DNA of 64,000 nt from Saccharina japonica (taxonomy: Eukaryota > Sar > Phaeophyceae > Laminariales > Laminariaceae), in contig MEHQ01000852.1 in assembly GCA_008828725.1 (NCBI GenBank), positions 70,700 through 134,699 on the forward strand, written 5' to 3'. The translations under genes and the position numbers were made by a program. Under the pieces are notes generated by a model, which searched no databases, had not been told where the DNA came from, and saw nothing but the letters and a program-made list of their open reading frames with translations. Below, one piece after another: positions 11,322-21,068 of the stretch. The number at the start of each line of letters is the position of its first letter. Position 1 is the stretch's first letter.

Positions 11322-14300
11322 AAACTCACGTGAGGCTCGACCGAGGTCGCCTCGAACCAGGAGTTGATGCCGGACAGGGTGATGTCGTAGGCAGCGTCGT
11401 TCTGCACGCAAGAGAGCTGGTTCAGCGCCTCGTCCCCGTACGCAGCCACAACCTGTTTGCGCACACGAGTACACATCAGCGTTGCGGCATCGATGTGTTT
11501 CGTGAAATTTCAGTAGAAGTACACATAAAGAAGGTTGCGAAGAAAAAAACATTGACGCACCTGGTACTCCCTCCACACACGATTACGCCATCGAGGTTTT
11601 CACAAAACGCACAATTCTAGGGAAATTCTTCACGAGGCCTTAAATTTTCGGTATTTTGTGAAATTTCAGTGAAATCAAAAACCGAAAAAGTTCCGTAAGA
11701 GTTTGACCGTTCCTCTACTACAGTAGTCTACACATTCACACCCACACCACTCTATCGGGAATACAAACTATTTTCCGCAAAAGCACAAGTGTTGAACGTT
11801 AAGTTTACACATTTTCAGGGATTTGCTATTTTGGTGTTGTATTTTTCGACTGAAATTCACGGAAGTTCTGAAATCAAGTTAAGACGACCTTGAGCTGTCT
11901 TATAACCTCATTGGGGCCTATATATAACGACGAAAAAAAGGATCAAGCGTCGTATCACCAACCGTGTACGAGTAGAGTGCGTGCGCGAGCAACAGCAGTG
12001 CGAGTGGGACCAGGCTGCTGACGAACACTACGCTTTAACAGATTATCTACATGTGTTGAAGCTCGTTGGCTTAGGTTGTTGCACCGCACTTAGATCAGGT
12101 TGCACCGCATATTCGTGTAACGTACGTATCATATACTGCACGCAGAAAGCACACCGGTCGACATGATACCGACGGCCGCACCCCGTGTGATACGGCTCCT
12201 TGCGTTGTACTTCGGGCACCACGTTCATCGTTCCCCCGGCCAAGCAGCAGTGGCAGATGCCGCTATCGCCAAGTTTTAATGTCCTAATTTTTTCCCTCAG
12301 AAACCTCAAAAGGATGAGATAACATTTCATCGTTTTTACGCCTGAAACGGGCGGGGTAACTAACTCACCGCCTCGTAGTTTTCGCCGAAAACGCACACGT
12401 CCGCGTCAGCGTAGCAGGCGACCATCTCCGCGTCAGTCAGCTGGCCAAACGGTTCACCACACCAGATCTGTCCCCGAAAAAAAAAGAAAAAAAAAAGGCG
12501 GGGACGGTGATATCCGCGTTGGGTTTTTATTAATTCCCGCGGCCGAACGAAAGCAAACAAAACCAATCGGGAGGGAGGGGGGGAAGCCAAGGTCGGTGCG
12601 AAATACATTGATCGATCGGCGTTTCTTCAGGCGATACGTGTACAGTCAGCAGTTCTGCATTAGCACACAGGGGCCATTTGTCTACCTTTTCCTAACCTAT
12701 GATATTCCTGGTACAGATATATTTTTCCTCTTTGGCCCTGGATGAATTCCCGGGGAGTTTTTGCTTGCTGCATCGGGTATCGGGGGATCTGGCGGTACTT
12801 TTAGTACGACGGACGAGCGGCGGAAATGGTTTCAGTTATAGCTGCCTTGACCTCGGTAGTTGACACTGTGCTTCTTCGAAAATGGTGTAATACCAGGTAC
12901 GTTCCAAACACTACTACCGCCTGCCTGTGTTCCGAAAACAAGAGCATCTAAGCGTCACTTACGTCACCCATCAACACGATAGGCAAGCAACCCCGTGTGC
13001 TCAAAAAGCGCAGAATAAGGCAACCCTCCATTCGCAGTCCCCCCCGCCCCTCACTCCCTCGCGCCCGCCCCAAACGAACGAAAACGTGCATTTGGCACAA
13101 TCCAGCATCTGTGAAAGTTTCACTCGCCATTTCGTCCAGAAATAGAAATATATATATATATTATATATATGTATATACGTTACCGATAAGGGTAACTACA
13201 CGGCCATGGAAAAACGTGAACGAGGACACTTCTCGAGGGTAGAGGATAACAAAAACACACTGCCACGCCGGGGTACCGCCGCGCGGGACATCGCCTCCCA
13301 TCCCCTCTCTCCCCCCCTCCCCCGCACTGCCCCGCCCCGCCCCGAGTACGAAAAATACTCACGAGGGTTCCTCCCGTGTTGTTGATGGCGTGACCGTAGA
13401 ACGTATCGTTGCCGGAGGTCCCCCAGAAGGAGCCGGCAACGTCGTAGGCATCGGGGGAGGTGTCGACGGGAAGGTAACTGAACCAGGCCACTGTCGGAGA
13501 GTCCTCGAGGCGAAGGCTGCACCCCTGGGCGTTGTTCTTCGTGCAGGACCAGAGGTCCTGCGGGGTCGAGCGGCAAGAGGTAGATGAATGCATGTGCATG
13601 CGGTTGGGTTGGGTTGGGTTGGGTTGGGTTGGGTCTGATTGGGCTGGGTTGGGATGGATTGGACCGGACTGGTTGGGGTAGACGCATAAAACTAGTACTT
13701 CGTATATTACATAGTTGTCCGATCTTTGGTTTTCTCCCACAGGCTCATTCAAGCCTACAGATAGTTTGCGCCCGCCTGCGCGCGCGCGTGGCCCTCGCCC
13801 CCAGGAGAAAATTAGCTTACCTCGATCTCATCGAAAATATAATTTCCCAAGGCCTCTTCGTTGTAGAAGAGTGCGAACAGCTTGATCCCCTCGCCTTGGG
13901 CGAGCGCCGCTGTCGGCCCAGTCTCGGAGAACAACTGGATGGCCACCCCGTTGTGAGTATTCGTTGCGTTTGGGCAGGTAAAGGTCGAGATCGTCGTCAA
14001 GGAATCCCCAAACGCGACCTTCATTTTATGGCGTCGGCGCCAGGGAACGGTAGAGTTAGAGAGTCCATCCATGGCGTGGAGGAGGGGAGGGGGAGGGAGG
14101 GAGGGAGGGAGGGAGGGAGGGAGACGGCGGGGGGGGGACGCAGCGGGGATTTGATGAAACGCGCAGACGTTGGTATCGGGTAGGGTGAGTACAGCACAAC
14201 AACGCATACAGCAGTCTCATATCGCACGAAGAAAGTTTCAGTTTTGACTTGTGCTGCATACGAACAATACTTGGTACCTGGTACATTTTATGTATGTACA

Positions 14301-17300
14301 TGAGTCCATTCGACTACCTGGTATCTGGTAGTATCTAGTTCGGACGCTCTGTGGGAACGTGCTCCACCATAACCACGCTTGTAGCATACTAGAGTATTCA
14401 CGTGAGACAACATCTGGAGTATGGACCATGCAGACATAGCAGACTACCCAGTTGACAAAACTTTGCAAGCTTTGTTTGGGTGCACGCTGACTGGAGCCGC
14501 TACCGAAACAGGCAAAAAAAAAAAAACTGTGCGCGGGAACCACACCAAAACGTTGATAATCACGCAAGGAGGAGCCACAGCAGAGGCGAGTACGCCAAAC
14601 CACAGCAGGCGGTGTATATTAACTATTCTTATAAATAATGACTGCTATGCTCAACTCTGGGTGGGTTTGTTTCACTTTCACCTCCTACCGCTTCTATATG
14701 CGATGCTTCCTTCTCGGGCTGCCTTCTGACGTATATACCCTTCACGTGATTTCTCGAGGTTCGTCGTACTTCCCGCACACCGAGCTACGTAGCTTTTTCG
14801 CAAAAGCGGGAAAAAGCGCAGGTACGGCCAGTACGAATTCGTTTCGGTGGCGGCGCCAGCCAGCTTTTGCTTGCTTGCACCCAAACGAAAAGAAGCGCTG
14901 GGTAGTCAAGCCAGCCCGCAAAGCCAGTCCAGTCCCCGCCAGGTCAAAGCACGTTCGTCCCACCCCTTCTTGGTCGTGATGCAACGCTGGACCCCCACTC
15001 TTCCTCTTCCTCCTTTCTCTCTACAAAAACCGGCCCTCTCATGATAAGACGATAGGTCGTGGAAAAGAGGCCCACGAGAAAAACTCAGCCAATTATATAC
15101 ATACTTCTGGGGAAACAAGGAAATCAGGAGCACTACAGGAGTACACCAACTCAGTGTGGAGTGCACACACCCTCTTTCGAAAGAAGAAATCCGGCCTGGG
15201 CAAGTATCCCGGATTCTTACGGTATGTACTAGAGAGCCGGTGCCACTACTTTAAGTCTGGTGCTCTCCCCGCTGCCTCGACATCAACAGCAGTAGCCACG
15301 TATATAGCTGCTTCGGAACTGCTGGCCGGGGTAGCCGCATTTGTTTTTCAATGATCATGTCGGGCGTGAGGGGTATAACCCGTGAGGCGGAGCGTGGTAC
15401 AGCAAGTAAAAACGTTCTGCCTCGCGAGATTAGGCCAATTCGGATCCACTACTTTTGGAATTGCCAACACTTCGATCTTCCGCTCGTTCGTTCGTTTCTT
15501 GTTATTTTACCTAAAATATAAAATACGTATACAGTATAGGACACCTAATAAGAAACAGGCCAATAAGAAATCCAGGCTGAGATTTAGAGTAAAATAAGAA
15601 ATTCGGGAGTCGTTATCTTGAAATAAATTGTACGTAGAAAGCACCCTCTGTCAAATAAGAAATCCAGCCTGGACCAGATTTCCTGTTTCTTAGTACTGTA
15701 GGTGTTCTGTACTGTATACCACTACCATGTTTGTAAATTTCAGATGGGCTCTTAGACAAGTTTTAGTTTATAGTACTGTAAAAAAAAAGGCTCACTCTTC
15801 TTCGCCTGCTCACCTCCACGGATTCGCTGATGAGGACTTCGTTGTCGGTGATGTTCGAGGCGCACGCGGCATCGAACGTGATGGCCTCTAACACGCTCCC
15901 ATCCTCGACGAGAGAGTCCACACACGGCGACCCGACCCGGCTCGTGTCGCCGGTGTAGGCCACGATGGTGTCCCGGTGTCCAAGCATCTGCGAGTGCGTC
16001 GCGAAGCACGAACGAACAAATCAAACGAATGGTTGAAATTTGATATTATACAGGTACAGTGGGTACCCCTATTTAAGCGAGATGGTGTGGTATAGGCCGA
16101 AAACAACTCTCTCAATAACGTAGCCTTCTCTCTTTTCCACAGTAGTGGGAAATGTGTAGGTTTAGTGCAGGCGGGTCCAGCCGATTTTGCCCCTCTTATC
16201 TGTACTATTCTCTTATATAGGGTGCCCTCTCTTAAGTCGGGGTACCCACTGTATTATATTCGTAGGTTCCTTCTTGTGGTGCAGCATGCAGCAGTACGCG
16301 GCAGTAGCCTTTACCAGAGCTCTTGACCCACAAATCGTACCAGATAAAGTACCAAATATATTACGGTTTTGGTAGTGGTCCGCGCGTTGTTTTTTCAAAT
16401 TGTCCAAAACGCGCGGCGAAGCCGCGCACGGGTCGAGCCTTAGCCTGGACTAGGGTTGGGGTTAGGGTTAGGGTTAGGGTTAGGATTAGGGCTGGGTTGG
16501 GTCGACGGGTTCTCGTGATTTGATTAAAAAAAACACCCAAAAACACGTAAAAACACCAACAAATCGTAATATATTTGGTACTTTATCTGGTACGATTTGT
16601 GGGTCAAGAGTGGTAAAAGCGCCTCGTACGCGGCGTTACACGGATAACGGATATGATATGCCATCATACAAAACCGTCCTGCTGATCCTGGTACCGGTAG
16701 GGTTTCGGGGAGTCACCGACTTACTGTACGTAGAATCCTGTACCAGGTACATCCTTCGCGAGGAGGGAGGAAGGCAAATCACAAAACACGCGTGACCGAC
16801 GTGTACCAGGCAGGTACTACTATTAATATGTACATGGCGTATGTATGTGTGTGTTCTTCGCCTTAAACCGAACCGCGCATCTTTCCAAGGTGGGTATCAG
16901 TCACTCACGAGGAAGGAGGAAGGCAAATAACAAAACACCCGTGACCGACATGTACCAGGCAGGTACTATGATGGCGTAGGTATGTGTGAGGTCTTCGCCT
17001 CAAACCGTACCGCGCAGCTTTCCAAAGGTGAGTATCAGTTACTATCACTATTGCATCAGAGAGGCACGGGTTCACGATTTTTTGAGAGGTGCATGTTTGT
17101 TTCGAGTAGTATCAAAAGCAGTAAATATATAGCTCAGTGGTTTATCCTTTAGACAGACGACCCAGTGAACGGTGGAAAATGGTGTGGGTGCGACTGATGC
17201 CACATTATTATCACATTATCATCCTCAGTGCATTGTCATCGTATATAACACAAACTATTTAATCATTTTAATAGCCCGTTGATGATCTTGTTGCTCTTGA

Positions 17301-20300
17301 CATTATCACCACCACCGCCGTCCATGGTCACACACGACACAAAAAGACAGGCTACTTCTGGAGCGGAAGAAAATGAATACTCGTAAACATGTAAAATGAG
17401 TATGTTCGTACGTATATACCAACGGCCAACTTTTGATGCTCATAACTCTACCGTACGAAGTAAGCCATCCATGGTCTACCGGCTACCGGCAGTTCTGTTT
17501 GTTACTAAAATAGACGCGGAAGGTGCTGTATAGACTCGCTGAACTTTTCTACTCGTCGAGTCTCGTGTCTTGTGTTCAACGGCAGCGAAGAGTAAGATTT
17601 CTCCATTTTCTGGGAATCCGATTACTGGACCGAGGCGTTTTGAGCGGCATCCTACTACTATTAAAACTGCTGTACACAAGTACGACATTCACGTAAATGC
17701 TATACAAATGATACACGTGGTTACAGTAGTACAGAACCCCTAATAAGAAACAGGAAATCTGGTCCAGGTTGGATTTCTTAGTTGCGAGAGGGTGCTTTCT
17801 ACACTAATTTCGAAGATAACGACTCCCGAATTTCATATTTTCCTCTAAATCTCAGCCTGGCTTTCTTATTGGCCTGTTTCTTGTGAGGTGTCCTGTACTG
17901 CTGTATGTAGTGGTACCTGCATGCAGTTTTTGTGCCTGTACGAGTAGTGTTATGAATATCACGACAGCACTCACCCAGTCATCAAACCTATCAAACCTAT
18001 CAGTCAGTCAGGCAGCGACGACACGAGAAGAAAACAGCAGCAGTAGCATTGGACCACGGGGCTTTTTTGTTCTTCGCCGGGAACAACCAGGGACTACTCG
18101 TACCCGCTAGGATGCGGGTTATCGCACAGCGGTGCGACCGTTTTTTCAGCGCTCGTTTGCTCGACAACGGTAAAAAGGTTTCCACTACGACCGAACAACT
18201 TGTTTTCGGAAAGGTCTAGTCGACATTTATTCGCACTTTTTTTTACTGCTGCCGAGAAAACGAGCGCTGAAAAACGGTCGCACCCCTGTGCGATAACCCG
18301 CATCCTTACGGTATGCCGGTACGTACAGACAGCTTGGGCCAGCCGACAAGAAACGCCTACGTACATACTCTGAGCAAGACTGAAACCATGTTGTTATGAC
18401 GCGTACTATGTGCAGGTTGCACCTGCAAATGTTTTTGTGCAGGATGCCGGTTTTAATGGGTGAGACTGGCCTTTTGGGCGGCATGTTTATCTTGGAAAAA
18501 CGCCATCAAAACACGCGGCGGAGCCGCGTGGCTGCCCCTGCCGACCTCGTACTCCCCCAAGGGGTTGGGGTTCGGGTTCGGGTTTGGGGTGTGTCTGGGG
18601 TTGGCTTGGTCTGGGTCGACGGGCAAGGATGAAATTGGCCACACACAGCCTGCACAAAATAATTGCAGGTGCAACCTGCACATAACGCACGTCTGTTGTT
18701 ATGCCCAACGTTGAGATAGGTACGAGTATTCTATACCAGGTACCAGACAACCACGCGGTGCTGCGCATCAGAACATCGAAAGAGGGGCACAGGGTTCGTA
18801 TCGAGTGTGTTCGCTAATGCCGTCAGGCACAACTACTATTAATAACAAGCTGTCTATGTATCGCCCACAACATCGCACGACCAGCAGTACAACAGTATCA
18901 CATGTATAATGACGCAGCAGTGTCTTGCTGGACGGGCTGCTCAAGAATGCGGCGGATCACCTGAAAATCGGACACGGCTTCGAAAAAGTAGCTGAAAAAA
19001 TAATGACTTGCTACAACTTACCCTCAATCCTGACAACTACTATTAATCTATTAATACTGCTGCTGTACGAGGAGCTTTGTTGGCCCCCTTATTACATATT
19101 TCATCGCGTACAGGGTGGTCAAAGATATCAATTGTCGGCGCATAGATACACGTACACCACCACTAACAGTAAGATTTAGAGTGGCACGTTATGTTGAATA
19201 TGCATCGTGAACAGTTTACTGCTGCTGTGGCTTGTGTGCATAATTACTGCTGCTGTGGCTTGTGTGCATAATTACTGCTGCTGCATTTACTGCTGCTGCT
19301 GCATATATATGCGTAGCGCCATTTACTACTACAATTCGATGCGAGTCGACGAGGGAAGGAAAGGCTGAAGTCTTCTCGCGATAAAAATGCAAGGCAAGAA
19401 CCGTAGTGGGGGAGGAGGGAGAGGAGCCTACTTTGTGACCCCGGATCTGAGTTACGACTATTAATAGGGAGGAGAGAGGAAGGAAGGGCGAAGATAATAA
19501 ATGGGATGGACAAAAAAAAAAAAAAAAAAAAAACTGCTGAATAGGTCTATCCACGAACGAACGCAGCATCATCAGACTGCCAGATTGGATCCATACACAA
19601 ACGGCCACCTCGCACGTTCTCATGGTGACATGTTTTCCAAAGCTCCAAAGAAAAAAACATGAACGTGATAAAATCGAAGATGCACTGCCGAGACTGCTGC
19701 TGCTGGCTTGAAGACTTGAGCACCGAAGTTCAGCATCGAATCGCGAATGGTGCACACAGAGTGACAACATGCATGCTGCATGATGCAAGGTATCAAATGT
19801 TCGGGAGATCGGCATGTACATAATCACGGAGAGAGCAGGCGAAAGGTCGGTATCATACTGGTAACGTTTTCCCCTGCCGACAGCAGCAAGGCAGCTGTGT
19901 ATGCAACACACTTCAACCACCCCATTGCTCCATTGTCATTTGCAGCAGTAGTATACTCGAAGCCGCAGTCACACGCAATAAGGGACGAGTGAGTGTCAGC
20001 CTTAGGTATAACGGTAGCACGCACGGCCACACCAGCTGCATTCGCACGGCCACACCAGCTGCATTGCAGCACTCTCACCTCAATTCTGGGGATGTGGTCC
20101 GGCGTTCCGGTAGCGACGGTCGTCACGGGCACACTGACATACAGCTGCACCACCATGTCTGCCGACAGATCCGGCTCCGGCGTGCCGCACTGGTAGAGAA
20201 CGTACACCAAGTCCGAGATGGTGACCACCTTGTACGCTGGGAAGTACTGGACGCTGAAGCTTTCCGCGTACTCTATCTCAGCTTTGACTGGGAAGTAGTC

Positions 20301-20450
20301 CACGCCTGCCGATGCGTCATAGTCGGTAACGCAGCCTTCTGCTGCTGCTGTGGAGGCACTGGTCTGGGCCAGGACCACCGAGCGATCCGCGGCCATGAGG
20401 CTTGCGACCGCGGCTGCTGCCGCGAGCTTGACCCATCGTTGTCCGGTCAT
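8842..20450 (-). CDS. Secreted periplasmic-binding-protein-like (TroA/siderophore-type) protein, eight exons
   Basis: Exons in transcript order: 20450-20079, 15987-15814, 14018-13821, 13557-13363, 12467-12369, 11452-11330, 9549-9479 and 9085-8842. Every junction agrees in phase (0,0,0,0,0,0,2) and the product is 491 aa. Residues 1-29 form a signal peptide ending VVLA. Residues 51-93 (DYFPVKAEIEYAESF, YKVVT, YVLYQCGTPEP) match the start of bacterial ABC-transporter binding proteins for iron-siderophores and cobalamin. Later blocks fit the same fold: LGHRDTIVAY (exon 2), LFALFYNEEALGNYIFDEIE (exon 3), and VLMEDMVVVLHGEDF (exon 7), which is the usual C-terminal helix. The extreme C-terminus, GAAAAAVVLAALTASLW, is hydrophobic after a Ser/Ala-rich linker, which suggests a GPI anchor or a single membrane helix at the cell surface. 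A role in metal or siderophore capture is inferred; the ligand is unknown and no ABC permease lies nearby. Introns are 0.26-4.1 kb and full of repeats. Confidence 0.85.
9112..9160. repeat. G-rich tract in intron 7 of the binding-protein gene
   Basis: Interrupted runs of G (a pyrimidine tract on the coding minus strand) lie just upstream of the last exon, whose acceptor is at 9086-9087. On the transcribed strand they could act as the polypyrimidine tract of that acceptor. Confidence 0.7.
9800..9872. repeat. Direct repeat of about 36 bp
   Basis: The phrase CTCCACC(G/A)CATCTATCCACCCCC occurs twice in tandem, in intron 6 of the binding-protein gene. Confidence 0.7.
10088..10695. repeat. 16-bp minisatellite, about 38 copies
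   Basis: Near-perfect tandem array of CTTGCGCTACACGCTG, starting with two variant units (GGTG replacing TTGC) and interrupted by point variants near 10609 and 10625. Because 16 is not a multiple of three, all three frames on the plus strand are open and give 16-residue protein repeats. These are artefacts. The array lies in intron 6 of the binding-protein gene. Confidence 0.95.
11276..11319. repeat. (ACAG)n microsatellite beside a splice donor
   Basis: About 11 tetranucleotide units. On the coding minus strand it becomes (CTGT)n and begins about 10 bases after the exon-6 donor of the binding-protein gene at 11329, so length changes could affect splicing. Confidence 0.9.
13602..13680. repeat. 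(TTGGG)n tract in intron 3 of the binding-protein gene
   Basis: About six perfect TTGGG units followed by degenerate units (GGGCTGGG, GGGATGG). The intron is only 193 bp of sequence plus this tract. It resembles degenerate telomeric sequence but is pentameric. Confidence 0.8.
14080..14125. repeat. (GGGA)n microsatellite
   Basis: Tetranucleotide repeat in intron 2 of the binding-protein gene. On the coding strand it is a polypyrimidine tract (TCCC)n. Confidence 0.9.
15527..15719. mobile_element. MITE family B, copy 1
   Basis: A 193-bp element bounded by inverted ends that begin GTATACAGTA and continue into ACACCTAATAAGAAACAGG, with the complementary end at about 15682-15719. Internally it carries two further inverted blocks (AAATAAGAAATCCAGCCTGG). 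Copies occur at 17722-17905 (opposite orientation) and 44822-45027. It lies in intron 1/2 territory of the binding-protein gene and encodes no protein. Confidence 0.75.
16291..16638. mobile_element. Foldback element with telomere-like core, copy C1
   Basis: Terminal inverted repeats of about 60-75 bp: ACCCACAAATCGTACCAGAT on the left (from about 16327) and its complement on the right (to about 16606). The interior holds a short palindrome GCGCGGCGAAGCCGCGC, then a TTAGGG array (16451-16500), then GGGTCGACGGG. C2 at 18390-18702 has the same order of parts with different terminal sequences. No protein is encoded. Located in intron 1 of the binding-protein gene. Confidence 0.7.
16451..16500. repeat. 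Interstitial TTAGGG-type array
   Basis: Roughly seven hexamer units, mostly GGGTTA with variants GGGGTTA, GGATTA and GGGCTG. It is far from any visible chromosome end and sits at the centre of an inverted-repeat element. Confidence 0.85.
16758..17045. repeat. Tandem duplication of about 148 bp
   Basis: Two diverged units starting near 16758 and 16906. Both contain GGAGGAAGGCAAAT, TGTACCAGGCAGGTACTA and TCTTCGCCT(T/C)AAACCG. It lies in intron 1 of the binding-protein gene. Confidence 0.8.
17722..17905. mobile_element. MITE family B, copy 2 (inverted relative to copy 1)
   Basis: It shares CCTAATAAGAAACAGG, GAGAGGGTGCTTTCTAC and ACGACTCCCGAATTTC with the copies at 15527 and 44822, in reverse order. 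It ends with GGTGTCCTGTACTGCTGTA. Confidence 0.75.
18108..18308. mobile_element. Foldback element D, about 200 bp
   Basis: Near-identical inverted arms of about 55 bp start with TAGGATGCGGGTTATCGCAC on the left; the complement ends at about 18308. Both arms contain TGCGACCGTTTTT and CAGCGCTCGTTT. The loop of about 90 bp has no coding potential. It is in intron 1 of the binding-protein gene. Confidence 0.75.
18390..18702. mobile_element. Foldback element with telomere-like core, copy C2
   Basis: The inverted ends contain TGTGCAGGTTGCACCTGCAA (about 18409 on the left, complement near 18662-18683 on the right). Inside are CACGCGGCGGAGCCGCGTG, a G-rich array GGGTTCGGGTTCGGGTTTGG (about 18553-18598), and GGGTCGACGGG, in the same order as in C1. 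Confidence 0.7.
19203..19300. repeat. Short tandem repeat with CTG core
   Basis: About two and a half units of TTACTGCTGCTGTGGCTTGT plus GTGCATAA. Part of intron 1 of the binding-protein gene. Confidence 0.8.
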
Positions 20451-21068
20451 ACTTTCCTCTCTCCTGTCCGTTTGCTGCTTCGATCCGGATTGGGAACCAG
20501 AGGAGGCAGAAAAGTGCGTGGTGGTTTTGAGAAGGCTTGAAATAAGGAGTGAGTGGTGTTGCAGGGTGATGCAATGCGGTGGGCGCAAAAACGTGGGCCC
20601 CAGCAGTGGGTGATGTCGGCTGGATAACAGATAGCAGGGAGGGGTGGTTCGTGAAAGTTTTGTTGGCGCGAATCAACTGAAGAACCTGAGAAGGGTTTGA
20701 CTTGGCCGGTACCGGAGGACTCGGATTGACCAATCGATTGCTGCACGAGCGCGTGCAAACGTTTGGTTGCCCGCGTGACGTCAAAGTCATGTTCTTTTCT
20801 TAATAAAAGGTTGGTCAGTCATGTTTCATGCCGATTTTGACATTTTGGACACACACACACATGTTCTCGAATTTCAAATTTCGTCGAATTTCGTCGCTGT
20901 TTTTCTTCTTCTTGTACCCGGCATTATTTCCCCGTTTCCCTGATATATAACGCCTTTAAACTCTATATAATCCTACCGCGCTTGCTTCGAGAGTCGAGAG
21001 CAAAGCAAACAAACTCGCTGTGGTGCGTGTGTGTCCCGAGGAGAGCTGAGCCACCTCTTCTACGAGAG
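20451..21068. promoter_or_regulatory. 618-bp head-to-head intergenic region
   Basis: It separates the start codons of the binding-protein gene (minus) and the SKA3-like gene (plus). TATA-like sequences GATATATAAC (about 20942) and CTATATAATCC (about 20963) lie 95-130 bases upstream of the plus-strand ATG. No equally clear TATA element was seen for the minus-strand gene. It is a candidate shared promoter. Confidence 0.5.

Noticed and set aside
13602-13680. Chromosome-end telomere
   Set aside because: The unit is pentameric (TTGGG), short, degenerate and lies inside an intron between well-matched exons.
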